26,939 bases of DNA from positions 1-26,939 of the IMG/VR virus record IMGVR_UViG_3300044729_001739; one strand, written 5' to 3'. This document shows positions 12,056 through 21,606 of the stretch, in pieces. Each line of letters begins with the position of its first letter. Position 1 is the stretch's first letter. The DNA comes from a virus. A program made the translations under genes and the position numbers. Under the pieces are notes generated by a model. The model was not told the origin of the DNA. It ran no database searches and saw only the letters and a list, made by a program, of their open reading frames with translations.

Positions 12056-13156
12056 TCATCTCGTAAAATTGGGATAGATAGTAGGATATCTAGCACTAGA
12101 TACCGTTGAGGTCATTGCTCCCATATTGACCCAAGTGGAGGTAGTGGCAGGATCACGCCTAAAATAGGTAGTATTCCCGCTAAAATGAGCACTAACTACA
12201 AATCTACCATCACTACTACAATCTATACCATATCCATCTGGACCAGCAGGCACCGTAGCAGGATTGGCTGCTTTCATAAATGTATCACCTGAACGCAGAT
12301 AAAAATGAACATAGGGAGAATTTGTTCCATTACATACCAAATATTCACTATTAGTTCCTCCCCAGGCCACACCATAAACATTACTGGGAGGCTGTGTAGG
12401 ATCTACACTGATTTTGGTAAATGTGCCAGTAGAATTGCGATTAAAGATTGCTAATTTTCTTGTAGTAGTGGGTCCTCCACCTATGGCTATACTAGTTCCA
12501 CTATTATTCCAAGCAACATCTTCACATCTATTATTAGGATGATTTCCTTCTAATGGATTAACAATTTTAGTAAATGTTTTGGTTGATTCATCGAATGTAT
12601 AGGCAAGAAAATATGGAGCACTACTCATCACCATACAGAGAACATCACCTTGCGGACTCCAACTACATTTTGTCATTGAAATAGTTGCTGTTATTGCAGC
12701 AGTGAAACTGGCTGTGTTTGTGACCGTAGTAAATGTATCCCCGTTTCTTTCCCATACAACACATTGTCCTAAATTATTATTTGCATCGAATACGCCTGCA
12801 ATATATTTTCCACTAGGATGCCAACTAATTCCTTGACAAGCCTTATTAGGAATATGACCTGCTCCAAAATCAGGTAATTTAGTATAACCATTTCCTATTT
12901 TGTTAAAAAAGAATACATAGGGACTAGCAGAATAGGCCACCGCCAAGGTAGTGCCGTTAGGGTCGAATCTAAAAGCATTTCCAGTGCCGGAAGTAGGAAA
13001 TCCCGTACTGGTTGTTAAATTATTAACAGCAGTGAAAGTACCTACTTCTCTTGTTTCAATATCTACAATTTCTACTCTTGGATTTGTTGCGGCTCTACCT
13101 TGGCTCCACATATATTGGCCAATCATTCGGCCCATTTGATTCTGATTAAACAACAT
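12056..13156 (-). CDS. Beta-propeller (WD40-like) virion protein
   Basis: A 366-residue protein built of about six to seven repeats. Each has a W or F.p.G..iA type strand (GISWHPSGKYIAG, KCSWSPQGDVLCM, DVAWNNSGTSIAIG, GVAWGGTNSEYLV, GIDCSSDGRFVVS) followed by a second strand with an aromatic pair before a G-D/N-T-F-TK turn (NGDTFTTV, ESTKTFTKI). This is the signature of a propeller of WD40 type. The N-terminus ([20 protein letters not shown]) is an amphipathic lead that may dock to the fibre. Its ATG overlaps the stop of the collagen-like fibre gene (TAATG), so it is probably a fibre-associated receptor-binding or carbohydrate-binding protein. A cytoplasmic role is unlikely in this operon. 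Confidence 0.75.
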   Translation of the reverse strand: MLFNQNQMGRMIGQYMWSQGRAATNPRVEIVDIETREVGTFTAVNNLTTSTGFPTSGTGNAFRFDPNGTTLAVAYSASPYVFFFNKIGNGYTKLPDFGAGHIPNKACQGISWHPSGKYIAGVFDANNNLGQCVVWERNGDTFTTVTNTASFTAAITATISMTKCSWSPQGDVLCMVMSSAPYFLAYTFDESTKTFTKIVNPLEGNHPNNRCEDVAWNNSGTSIAIGGGPTTTRKLAIFNRNSTGTFTKISVDPTQPPSNVYGVAWGGTNSEYLVCNGTNSPYVHFYLRSGDTFMKAANPATVPAGPDGYGIDCSSDGRFVVSAHFSGNTTYFRRDPATTSTWVNMGAMTSTVSSARYPTIYPNFTR

Positions 13157-15174
13157 TAGACAAATCCTTTATTCAGAGATGCCAGATATCTTGTGCCATC
13201 ATAGTAGATATTAACCACATCTACACTTGAAGTAGTTGAAGTTAAGACACGATTATTACCTGCAAATCTCATAGTTGAAGAAAGTGTTCTTGTGCCTGTG
13301 GTAGCATCCTGCGTAAGCACTAACATAAGCATACTGCCTGTTGAGACATTTGTGATACTATTCACCGTTATATTACCCACTAATGTCATTAGATGAACCG
13401 TGCCTGAACTGATATCAGGAGTAATAGTTCCGCTGACATTACCGTGATTATATTGTGTGACTCCACCACCCGCTCCTGCCGGGCCACTTGGTCCTTGTGG
13501 TCCTTCTGGTCCGGTTGCCCCTGTGACACTGGCTCCGCTTGGTCCCTGTGGTCCTTGAGGACCTGTGGCTCCATCCACTCCGATTGTGCCATTAGCACCA
13601 CTAGGTCCTTGAGGGCCTTGAGGGCCTTGAGGTCCGGTAATGCCTTGTGGTCCTTGTGGTCCTTCAGGTCCTTGAGGTCCGGTTGCTCCCTGTGGTCCTT
13701 GTGGTCCTTGTGGTCCTTGTGGGCCCGTAATACCTTGAACACCTTGAGGGCCTTGCGGGCCAGTTGAACCAGTAGGTCCAGATGGGCCTTGTGGTCCTAT
13801 AACACTGATATTAGTCCAAGTACTGCCATTCCATCCTTGAAAATATTGTGTGCTGGTATTCCAACGGAAACTATCTTCTATAGCAGTGCCCGTGATATAA
13901 CCACTGCCATTTGTGCTATCAATACGCCATACTACACCTAAAAATTGTTGTAGATAAGTGCTGCTTGTAGGAGGCACATTGGTATAACCACCTGCGGCAC
14001 CTAGATAGACATTATCACCAGTTTGAAATAGACTGGTATCTACACCTTTTATTTCACCTAAAATCAGTGCTCTACCTTCAGCATCATTGGCAATAGTTTC
14101 GTCTAATACGGCTATGGCAGGTGATTTTGTTAGGTCATCAGCACGAGCAGCCGCTACGGTAGGGGTATTTCCTGATATGCCCACTTGATAAACAGGCGTG
14201 CCTTTAGCCAAGGGTCCGCCACTGACATTCTTTACCGTTTCATAGATTGTTTTAGCATGAACACGATCAGTCCATACCGTGTCATAATCTGCGGCACTGG
14301 CCTTTTCTAAATATTCACCAGTTAGGCCACCTGCAGGTAATCCTGCTCCGCTGGGTCCTTGTGGTCCGGTAGGGCCCGTATTACCACCAGGCCCTTGAGG
14401 GCCCTGTGGTCCGGTTGCTCCCGTAGGTCCTGACGGGCCTTGCGGTCCAATTACGCCTTGTGGTCCTTGAGGGCCAGTTGCCCCTTCTGGTCCTGATGGA
14501 CCTTGTGGTCCTTGAGGTCCGATACTACCCTGCGGTCCTTGAGGGCCAGTTGCACCGTCTGGTCCGGAAGGTCCCTGTGGTCCAATTACGCCTTGAGGTC
14601 CTTCGGGACCGGAAGGTCCTTGCGGGCCAGTTGATCCTTGAATACCCTGTGGTCCCTGTGGTCCGATTACGCCTTGAGGTCCTTCAGGTCCTGATGGTCC
14701 TTGAGGTCCAGTTGATCCTTGAATGCCTTGAACCCCCTGCGGACCTTGAGGTCCGGTTGAACCCTCGGGTCCTGATGGCCCTGATGGACCTTGAGGACCA
14801 ATACTACCTTGTGGGCCTTGAGGTCCTACTACACTTGCTCCACTGGGTCCAGAGGGTCCTTGTGGTCCGGTAGAACCATCAATACCTGCTGTGCCCGAAG
14901 GTCCGCTTGGTCCTTGTGGTCCGGTACTGCCCTGAACTCCTTGAGGACCAGTTGAGCCCTGCGGTCCTTGTGGTCCCTGTGGTCCTGCCTGTATGCTGAC
15001 TATGCCCTGTGTGGCTATACTGACTTCAGTAATAGTAGTAGCAATATTGACTTCAGTTTGCGTATTATTAACCGTAATAGGTGTATCATCAATGCTAACG
15101 GTGAATGAAGCAGCAGGCACAATCGTAGCCGTGAAACCATAGACAACCTCGGTTATGGTGAATGTTATACTCAT
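13156..15174 (-). CDS. Collagen-like tail fibre protein
   Basis: A 672-residue fibre. Residues 1-63 are a beta-rich N-terminal domain, probably for virion attachment. Residues 64-276 and about 457-570 are Gly-X-Y repeats, mostly GPQ, GPS and GPE, that should form collagen triple helices. Between them, about 277-456, is a globular domain with [20 protein letters not shown] and [11 protein letters not shown], of a kind seen in other phage fibres. The last 100 residues (from [15 protein letters not shown] to LNKGFV) form a globular tip nearly the same as the end of the 1338-residue protein. Repeats of this kind expand and contract by slippage or recombination. The gene starts one base after the preceding gene. 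Confidence 0.88.
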   Translation of the reverse strand: MSITFTITEVVYGFTATIVPAASFTVSIDDTPITVNNTQTEVNIATTITEVSIATQGIVSIQAGPQGPQGPQGSTGPQGVQGSTGPQGPSGPSGTAGIDGSTGPQGPSGPSGASVVGPQGPQGSIGPQGPSGPSGPEGSTGPQGPQGVQGIQGSTGPQGPSGPEGPQGVIGPQGPQGIQGSTGPQGPSGPEGPQGVIGPQGPSGPDGATGPQGPQGSIGPQGPQGPSGPEGATGPQGPQGVIGPQGPSGPTGATGPQGPQGPGGNTGPTGPQGPSGAGLPAGGLTGEYLEKASAADYDTVWTDRVHAKTIYETVKNVSGGPLAKGTPVYQVGISGNTPTVAAARADDLTKSPAIAVLDETIANDAEGRALILGEIKGVDTSLFQTGDNVYLGAAGGYTNVPPTSSTYLQQFLGVVWRIDSTNGSGYITGTAIEDSFRWNTSTQYFQGWNGSTWTNISVIGPQGPSGPTGSTGPQGPQGVQGITGPQGPQGPQGPQGATGPQGPEGPQGPQGITGPQGPQGPQGPSGANGTIGVDGATGPQGPQGPSGASVTGATGPEGPQGPSGPAGAGGGVTQYNHGNVSGTITPDISSGTVHLMTLVGNITVNSITNVSTGSMLMLVLTQDATTGTRTLSSTMRFAGNNRVLTSTTSSVDVVNIYYDGTRYLASLNKGFV

Positions 15175-15175
15175 T

Positions 15176-15673
15176 TTAACTTATAGCAGTATAACCTGCT
15201 GCCTGTGTGGGATCGGTAGGCTGAACTCCGGGTTCATAACACTGAATAAAGGCCCATCTATGCGTGTTAGTGGCTGCGGGACTACCTGCGTCTGTCCAAC
15301 TGACTCCTACCACGGTTATAGGAACATTTTTGCGAGCATCTGCGTAGATAGGCCCTGAATACATATTTTTAGGTATAGTTATATTGACTAAACCTGTGGC
15401 AGTGTTAGTGACTAGGATATTTGAAGAAGTTGTTATAACACTGGCAGTGAAAAATCCTATGACCGTTGAATTTGCGAAATTAGGATCTCCATCTCGTGTA
15501 TAGGCAATCTCATCAACCACTAATGTTTGATAGTCTGCGTGAAATGTCCATCCTGCGATGTTTTGACTGAAATTATATTGTAGAGTGCGTTGAGTTGAAG
15601 GAAATATTTCTTCAATGATGACCTGATCCGGTCCGCCTAAAAACTCACTCCATTTTAATACGCCATTGGCCAT
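15176..15673 (-). CDS. Conserved virion structural protein, unknown role
   Basis: A 165-residue, mostly beta-stranded protein beginning [20 protein letters not shown], a start I associate with structural proteins of marine phages, and containing [20 protein letters not shown]. It lies between the two fibre genes and has a strong GGAGAAT site. An 8-bp hairpin (CTCGATAC, loop CCTA, GTGTCGAG on the minus strand at about 15694-15713) precedes it in the 83-base gap that follows the large fibre gene. A fibre or baseplate accessory function is likely from position only. Confidence 0.65.
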   Translation of the reverse strand: MANGVLKWSEFLGGPDQVIIEEIFPSTQRTLQYNFSQNIAGWTFHADYQTLVVDEIAYTRDGDPNFANSTVIGFFTASVITTSSNILVTNTATGLVNITIPKNMYSGPIYADARKNVPITVVGVSWTDAGSPAATNTHRWAFIQCYEPGVQPTDPTQAAGYTAIS

Positions 15674-15756
15674 ATGATTCTCCAGATAAGTCGTAAAATC
15701 TCGACACTAGGGTATCGAGAAGTTCTTATAGATATTTACTTATAGTACTAATTTTT

Positions 15757-18700
15757 CTACACAAAACCCTTGTTTAATGATGCCCAGTATGTGGTTCCAT
15801 CATATAACACACTAACAATATCAGTAGAGGCAGTTGTTGAAGTTAGCACTCGATTATTACCTGCGAACTTCATTGTTGAGGATAAGGTGCGTGTGCCTGT
15901 GGTTGCGTCCTGTGTTAATATTAATAACATTTGACTACCAGTAGTAATATTTGTTATAGAATTTATAGTTATATTACCTACAAGAGTCATACGATGTATG
16001 GTTCCTGAATTTATGTCTGGCGTTATAGTTCCTGTGACATTACCGTGGCTATAAACCGTAGCGGCTCCACCTGAACCTGCGGGTCCGCTTGGACCTTGAG
16101 GACCTGATGGTCCTTGAGGACCGCTTGGCCCTGTTGGACCTATTAAACTTGCTCTACTTGAGATAGGAATACCATCGCCGGAGAATATCAAGGTATTAAC
16201 GGTCACGGTTGTGGCTACCGTAGGCACATAATGAGTAATAGTTGAGGCTGCTGCTGTGATTAAATTTTGATCAGTGACAGCATCCTGTATGCGAACAGAT
16301 CCGCCTGTGCCTCCCGTGGCCCATTGAATAGTATCTACATTAAATCCGGCACTCTTAACATATACTTCGGCATTTTGAAAAGTAAATGAACCACCAGGAG
16401 TATAATATATGGTATCATTAGTAAAATTAGGATCATTATAGAATCTGTTAGTGCCTGTTCCTATATAGATACTTTGATATACGGTTAAGGTATTTGTTGC
16501 TGTTATATTGGCAAATACAACACTACTGGTAGTATAAAGATCCTGGTCAGTTCTACTTGGTCCTGTGGGTCCAGTTGCTCCCTGGGGACCTTGAGGACCT
16601 GAAGGTCCACTTGGACCTGTGGGACCCGTTGCTCCTGTGACTAAACTGCCAGTGCTAATTTCGCCTGTGCCCGCATTATAATAAAGACTGGTCAGTCCTG
16701 TAGTGCCAGTATGTGCTCTAATAGGTTTAACATAGAATGAATTACTTGTTGCGGGGTTAAATTCACTACCTGAAGCATTTAGGGTTATGCTGTTATTCTG
16801 TTTATGAACACTTGGCGTTGCAGCAGCAGCCAGATAACCTATAGCAATAGAATAGGTGCCTAAACCATATCTACCTGCGTAATAACCTATGCCCACATTA
16901 TAATCAGAATCGAAACCTGTGCTAATAGCACCATTGGCCCCTCTGCCGATACCTATTTTGCCTTCCCCTATACCCGCTGCATCTCTGCCAATATATACCG
17001 TATCGGTGCCCGCACTAAAAGTTCCTGCCTGATGTCCAATGGCAATGGCATAAGGTGCAGGATAATCATTTAAGGTAGAATAACCTATACCTACTCTATA
17101 TCCAAGATCATCTGATTCAACAAAATTACCAGATTCCCAACCTATGAATACATCATAATTGCCTTTGCCAGTAAGCCCCGCAGCAGGTCCGATTGCTATA
17201 GTACCCGTGCCTAAATAATTGCCTCCTGCATTTGATCCTATTGCAATACTATCTATTCTTTGATTGGTTTTACCTGCCAAGGCTCCTATTGCTATAGCAT
17301 TTCTTTGTTGATTTGTTTTGCCTGCTTCGAATCCTATAGCCACAGATTGACCTAGGCTGGCTCCTACTTGTTCGCCCTGGTTTTGATAGCCTGCTAGATA
17401 ACCTATGGCAATACTACTAGTTGTCTGTCCTATTGCTCCGGCATTTGATCCTATGGCAATTATATTTGTGCCACTGGTAGAAGTATTATGAACAAATTGA
17501 CCTAAACCTATAACGGTAGGACCACTTGCTCCTGTCTTATCGCCTAATGTTGCCCAGGTTGCTGTGGAACCTCCACCTCCACCTCCACCTCCACCTCCCG
17601 GTGGCACTGCCCATTGTCCATCATTACGCAAGAAGGTTGAAGTACTACCTGTGGGAGGCGGAATCACATAGGTATTCCAGGTTAAGGTATTATCTATATC
17701 AAGGTTAGGTGTGTATAGATAATCTTCTGTGGAACTTGATAAACTGGTAATATATTTTAATTCTACGGTAGCATTAAGAGCAGTAAAGGTTCCTATGGTA
17801 TCTGCCATAGAGATATAATACTCTATGCCATCTGTGGCCTGATTAATCATAATCTGTTCAGCATTCAGCACAGCACCACTTTGTAGATAACCGAAATCAT
17901 TAAAGATACTAGTGGCTGTGCTAAATCCGCTTTGTAGATTAGGATATAAGACTATGCTGCGAGCCTTAAACGAAAGAGTATCTTGAGGTAATGCAGGAGC
18001 ACTCCAATAACCTATAACAACATCACCTTCTACAAAGTCTTGATCACCACTAGGCCAGGCACGAGTTAGCCAATCATATACGCCGGGATTATCAAGTAAT
18101 TCAATATACCAATCAACTGCACTGATAGGCGGACTACCAGGTGGAATTGTCACACCTAATTCTATATCTAAAGTGTTTAGATTTATAGTAGAACTGGTAT
18201 GTATAGGAGCGGGTAATAAATTAGCGGGAGGTATATTTGTGTTAGGTTTATCTTCACCATCTGTTTGTGTGTCATCACTATAAACTGCTGCATTGTATTC
18301 TAATGCAGTAATCTCTACTGCTAGACCACCATCTTCACTTTCTGTTTCCCTTACACGAGTTATTCTAAATAATTTTTCCGTGAAATCGTATATAGGATTT
18401 GTGACCTTAACTACATCACCTACTTCACAGACCAGTGCAGAATAGTCTGCTGTGAATTGTATAACTAAATCATATCTACTCTGATTTAATTCAATAAGTC
18501 CTATGCGTCCTGCCTGAATACCATTATTAACAAGATCCAAACGCATACGCATTAGATTATCAGGTTCTAAATTATTACGCTGTGCTATGGGTATAGATGC
18601 TTTATAGAAATCGCTTTGATCACGAGCATTACGATTAGCATAACTTACTTCAACAGAATTATAGAGATCTTCTAAATTAGTTGAGGTTAGATTGATATCA

Positions 18701-19773
18701 CTGATAATGTTATCATCATCGAACACAAAGGCATCGGATAATTCGCCTGCTGTGGCACTGCGATTTATTACTACACCCCATTTACCTGTCTTATGATCAT
18801 AGGTAGTCCAGGAACTTGAAGCGAGATTAATACGGTCTATATTATTCTTAACGGTATCACCTGTGTTCAATACACCGTTTATAATATATCTTACCTGTGT
18901 TGATGTAGATCCATCATTATTAAACTGATTTGTGGGAACCTGATTAGACCAAGACTTAAGACTGGTTGATGTAGTGCCTGTGACTGAATCTAAATCAAGA
19001 TTTGAAATATCTAATCCCGCTCCATAACGACTATTTGTCATATAATCGACCCAGACATCACCTGGATTGCTTATACTATTCGTTAAGTCGAAGGTCATAG
19101 TAGGTAATGCTGTGGTGCCTGCTTGACTATTATAGGTTAATTCAACTACAGCAAATACTAAATCACTCATAGCATAGGAAGTGGCAGTGCTTAATAAATC
19201 ATAGGCATTAACACTTGGTACGGCTCCTCCTGCTATACCGACATTATATGAACTATCACTACCGCCATTAAAAGCATAAATCTTAACCAGGTTGGCTAAT
19301 GTGGTTGAGGTAGTAGGTCCATTGGTATCTTGCACATCGGATGAGGCTACGGTAAATCCATCTACATCGAAGTTTAGTTTTTGATCATTCCAATATACGG
19401 CATTAAAAGTAAAGGTGGAAGTTGAAGTTCTTTCACTCAATACTAAAGTATAGGTCATAGTCTGACGATCCGCACTTAATTTTGCGTCCGTTATGATTGG
19501 TTGTTGAAAAGCACGACCATAAACAATAGGAATTTTATTTTCAGTTGCGGGAGGAAGTTGAACACGCACACCTTGATCTTGAATACCGCTACCGCCTCTT
19601 GCTCCTGGGCCATTAATTATTCTTGAGGTAGCATAGGCTAATCCTACACTGACAACCGTGGCAATAGCCGCATAGGTAAATGCTCCTGCTGCTATGGCTG
19701 CTCCTACCGTGGCAAAAGTCGCTCCTGTGACTGCTGCCGCTACATAAGCCCCTATTGCGGTAAAAATAGGCAT
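15757..19773 (-). CDS. Large tail-tip/fibre protein: gpJ-like part, beta-roll repeats, collagen-like stretches
   Basis: A 1338-residue mosaic. Residues 1-52 are very hydrophobic and Ala-rich (AAAVTGATFATVGAAIAAGA), like tail-assembly inserts of lambda gpI/gpJ-type proteins. About 53-500 resembles the central tip protein (VQLPPATENKIPIVYGRAFQ, GDVVKVTNPIYDF, FRITRVRETE). About 520-715 looks like fibronectin-type linkers, ending in a run of ten Gly at 725-735. About 750-995 has repeats of the form S[IV]AIG..AG (SIAIGYLAGY, SVAIGFEAGK, AIAIGALAGK), the left-handed roll of YadA/Hep-Hag head domains. Two short Gly-X-Y blocks follow at about 1051-1073 and 1211-1233. The final 100 residues repeat the tip of the other fibre. 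It is probably the main host-recognition protein. Confidence 0.85.
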   Translation of the reverse strand: MPIFTAIGAYVAAAVTGATFATVGAAIAAGAFTYAAIATVVSVGLAYATSRIINGPGARGGSGIQDQGVRVQLPPATENKIPIVYGRAFQQPIITDAKLSADRQTMTYTLVLSERTSTSTFTFNAVYWNDQKLNFDVDGFTVASSDVQDTNGPTTSTTLANLVKIYAFNGGSDSSYNVGIAGGAVPSVNAYDLLSTATSYAMSDLVFAVVELTYNSQAGTTALPTMTFDLTNSISNPGDVWVDYMTNSRYGAGLDISNLDLDSVTGTTSTSLKSWSNQVPTNQFNNDGSTSTQVRYIINGVLNTGDTVKNNIDRINLASSSWTTYDHKTGKWGVVINRSATAGELSDAFVFDDDNIISDINLTSTNLEDLYNSVEVSYANRNARDQSDFYKASIPIAQRNNLEPDNLMRMRLDLVNNGIQAGRIGLIELNQSRYDLVIQFTADYSALVCEVGDVVKVTNPIYDFTEKLFRITRVRETESEDGGLAVEITALEYNAAVYSDDTQTDGEDKPNTNIPPANLLPAPIHTSSTINLNTLDIELGVTIPPGSPPISAVDWYIELLDNPGVYDWLTRAWPSGDQDFVEGDVVIGYWSAPALPQDTLSFKARSIVLYPNLQSGFSTATSIFNDFGYLQSGAVLNAEQIMINQATDGIEYYISMADTIGTFTALNATVELKYITSLSSSTEDYLYTPNLDIDNTLTWNTYVIPPPTGSTSTFLRNDGQWAVPPGGGGGGGGGGSTATWATLGDKTGASGPTVIGLGQFVHNTSTSGTNIIAIGSNAGAIGQTTSSIAIGYLAGYQNQGEQVGASLGQSVAIGFEAGKTNQQRNAIAIGALAGKTNQRIDSIAIGSNAGGNYLGTGTIAIGPAAGLTGKGNYDVFIGWESGNFVESDDLGYRVGIGYSTLNDYPAPYAIAIGHQAGTFSAGTDTVYIGRDAAGIGEGKIGIGRGANGAISTGFDSDYNVGIGYYAGRYGLGTYSIAIGYLAAAATPSVHKQNNSITLNASGSEFNPATSNSFYVKPIRAHTGTTGLTSLYYNAGTGEISTGSLVTGATGPTGPSGPSGPQGPQGATGPTGPSRTDQDLYTTSSVVFANITATNTLTVYQSIYIGTGTNRFYNDPNFTNDTIYYTPGGSFTFQNAEVYVKSAGFNVDTIQWATGGTGGSVRIQDAVTDQNLITAAASTITHYVPTVATTVTVNTLIFSGDGIPISSRASLIGPTGPSGPQGPSGPQGPSGPAGSGGAATVYSHGNVTGTITPDINSGTIHRMTLVGNITINSITNITTGSQMLLILTQDATTGTRTLSSTMKFAGNNRVLTSTTASTDIVSVLYDGTTYWASLNKGFV
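17569..17599 (-). repeat. Hexanucleotide microsatellite encoding poly-glycine
   Basis: On the + strand ACCTCC is repeated five times; on the coding strand (GGAGGT)5. It encodes the ten-glycine linker between the tip part and the beta-roll part of the large fibre. The coding strand is G-rich enough for a two-layer G-quadruplex. Changes by whole units keep the frame and would alter linker length. Confidence 0.85.
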
Positions 19774-19775
19774 CT

Positions 19776-20231
19776 TTAATCTCCAATCATATATGTGGCT
19801 TCAATGAATTTAAAACCACGCTTTTCATAGTCGAAATCAGGTGAATTTGCCATTTTACTAACGGTAAATCCTGCGATTTCTTCCGAATCTAATAACATTT
19901 CTGCTGCTTTTTTATACTGATGAAAAAGGCGTGCTCCTATACTTGTTTGACGATAATCTTCACTAACAAACCAGGCTAATTCACGCAGATAGATAGTTCG
20001 AGGTGTCCAGATATCCGGAACTTTTATACTTAAAATAAATCCTACTATTCTATCATCCTCTATAGCGACATAGTTAAGGCCGCTGTTTAGACATCGAATT
20101 AAAATCGTATGTATTTGAGCATAATCATAATTTTCTTCTCGACTTAAATTAGTCAATCCGGTTTCACCTGCGAATTGCTTAAGCAGTTCGAAGATTTGTC
20201 TAAAATCACTGCGTTCAAGATTTCTAATCAT
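19776..20231 (-). CDS. GNAT-family N-acetyltransferase
   Basis: A 151-residue protein of the usual GNAT length. The N-terminus MIRNLERSDFRQIFELLKQF is the first strand-helix of the fold. LNYVAIEDDRIVGFILSIKV gives the central strands. YLRELAWFVSEDYRQTSIGARLF contains the strand beta4, then the acetyl-CoA pyrophosphate loop, where Q-T-S-I-G-A replaces the usual R-x-x-G-x-G/A. The C-terminus YEKRGFKFIEATYMIGD is the standard last part. Overlapping TAATG with the upstream tail gene, it is embedded in the tail-tip module. It may modify a virion or host protein. GNATs in this location are recurrent in marine phage genomes as I remember them. The substrate is unknown. Confidence 0.85.
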   Translation of the reverse strand: MIRNLERSDFRQIFELLKQFAGETGLTNLSREENYDYAQIHTILIRCLNSGLNYVAIEDDRIVGFILSIKVPDIWTPRTIYLRELAWFVSEDYRQTSIGARLFHQYKKAAEMLLDSEEIAGFTVSKMANSPDFDYEKRGFKFIEATYMIGD

Positions 20232-20911
20232 TAGCCAGCATCCCTAATATCATTATAATCTCTAGGTGGTTCTCCAGAACCTGATCCTCCACCGGTGCCT
20301 CCTTCACTGCTCACAGGTTTTCCAAAGTCGAATTGTGTATTAACCAGTCCGGGCACACGATCGAATGAAGTATCACCTGTGTATAAGGCCTTTTGATCTG
20401 TGGGATTAGTTCTGCGTCCGGATATCTGCTTTTCAAGTATGGCATGGACACTGCTCAAGTTTAACAAACAGGTATAAGATTCTGTTCTTGATTGAAGATC
20501 TTGATTATCACTGATAGTAAAATTACTGACATAACCATCATATCTTAAACTAACATTATCAGAACTTATAGTAAAATCTGGGTTAATAAATGCACGATAT
20601 ATTTCTACTCGACTGCCCTTAAGTGGAGTATTAAGAATAAGGCTCACATAACTTGACCAAGTGCCTAATCCTGCTTCACCTGGATCTTTAGGTATGCCAC
20701 TTAAACTCATTTGTAGTGAATTGTTTGTGGCCTGTAGGTCATCCTGAATTTCAGCAAATCCTAAAAAATGTCCTAAACCTGTGTAGGTTGTTCCGCCTAC
20801 CGTAATAGGACCATAGGTATTTGCTATGGTATAGGTTCCGGTATTAACCGTCATCTTAACAAGAACGCAGTGTTTAACTGCGGTGCCTGTGGTTGCGGGT
20901 AAAGTTATCAT
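20231..20911 (-). CDS. Tail-tip (hub) protein, DUF2163-like
   Basis: A 226-residue beta-rich protein. It contains GLGHFLGFAEIQDDLQATNN, a pattern LKGSRVEIYRAFINPDF and later YTCLLNLSSVHAILEK, then GRRTNPTDQK, resembling the tail-hub/DUF2163 or gpL-like proteins placed between tape measure and tip protein in siphoviruses. The C-terminus has a Gly/Ser-rich flexible segment (GGTGGGSGSGEPP). The ATGA overlap with the preceding gene and position three genes after the tape measure support a tail-tip structural role. The precise family was not verified. Confidence 0.7.
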   Translation of the reverse strand: MITLPATTGTAVKHCVLVKMTVNTGTYTIANTYGPITVGGTTYTGLGHFLGFAEIQDDLQATNNSLQMSLSGIPKDPGEAGLGTWSSYVSLILNTPLKGSRVEIYRAFINPDFTISSDNVSLRYDGYVSNFTISDNQDLQSRTESYTCLLNLSSVHAILEKQISGRRTNPTDQKALYTGDTSFDRVPGLVNTQFDFGKPVSSEGGTGGGSGSGEPPRDYNDIRDAG

Positions 20912-21606
20912 ATTACTTTCTCAATAAGAACAAAATCATCAGTAAATTCAGCCCAATCTTTTTGTCTTAATCTATATGTGGGTATTTGACTGACTAACAC
21001 ACGCAGCGTAGTTTGAGTACCATAATATAGTGTTTGATTATTAACATTGATACCTTCACTGGTAATTAAGGGTCTATGTACCGTGGCGGTGAATGTTGAA
21101 GTATTATAAGGAGTACCTGTGACGGTTGCGGCAGTTGTGACATCACTAGTAACTATATAAGGGTAGCGACTATTTGCGGGTTGAATCCAATCTCCTGCTT
21201 TTAGATATTGACTTGTGCCTGGGAATACGCATCCGAAACTTATACCATCCCATTCCACACTCATAGTGACCGTAGTACCTGTGAAATCGACAATTTTAGG
21301 CGTTTGAACACAGGGACTACCTATACTAAAGTAATTGCCTCTATATTCATTAATATAACTTAAATTGCCCGAACCTATATATACTTGTGTTTCAGTATTA
21401 CGATCCGCATTAACTATAGTTTCTAAAATACCTCTATTTTCACTAAACCTAAATCTCGCTGTAGGTGTTATTGTTATAACAAAGGGTTGAGCAGTGGCTC
21501 TTTCAGCAGTCTTAATACGCTGACTACGACTGATACTTTGACCTATGGTCTTACGGAGATCGAACTCCATAGTTTGAGCACTATTGATAATTGCTTGAAT
21601 ACTCAT
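20908..21606 (-). CDS. Distal tail protein-like structural protein
   Basis: A 232-residue protein directly following the tape measure gene (TAATG overlap), the usual place of the distal tail protein or gpM-like tip component. The N-terminal part SQRIKTAERATAQPFVITIT and the central beta-rich region with WDGISFGCVFPGTSQYLKAG resemble tail proteins of uncultured marine siphoviruses. The C-terminus has a gpM-like closing (RLRQKDWAEFTDDFVLIEKV). It has no catalytic residues I recognise. The role is inferred from order. Confidence 0.65.
   Translation of the reverse strand: MSIQAIINSAQTMEFDLRKTIGQSISRSQRIKTAERATAQPFVITITPTARFRFSENRGILETIVNADRNTETQVYIGSGNLSYINEYRGNYFSIGSPCVQTPKIVDFTGTTVTMSVEWDGISFGCVFPGTSQYLKAGDWIQPANSRYPYIVTSDVTTAATVTGTPYNTSTFTATVHRPLITSEGINVNNQTLYYGTQTTLRVLVSQIPTYRLRQKDWAEFTDDFVLIEKVI

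Noticed and set aside
13389-14873. Open frames on other frames and the + strand inside the collagen region
   Set aside because: Repeat-driven shadows: low-complexity translations with no start signals or independent support.
13440-14990. CRISPR-like short repeats GGTCCTTGTGGTCC
   Set aside because: They are in-frame collagen Gly-X-Y codons of the fibre gene without regular spacers.
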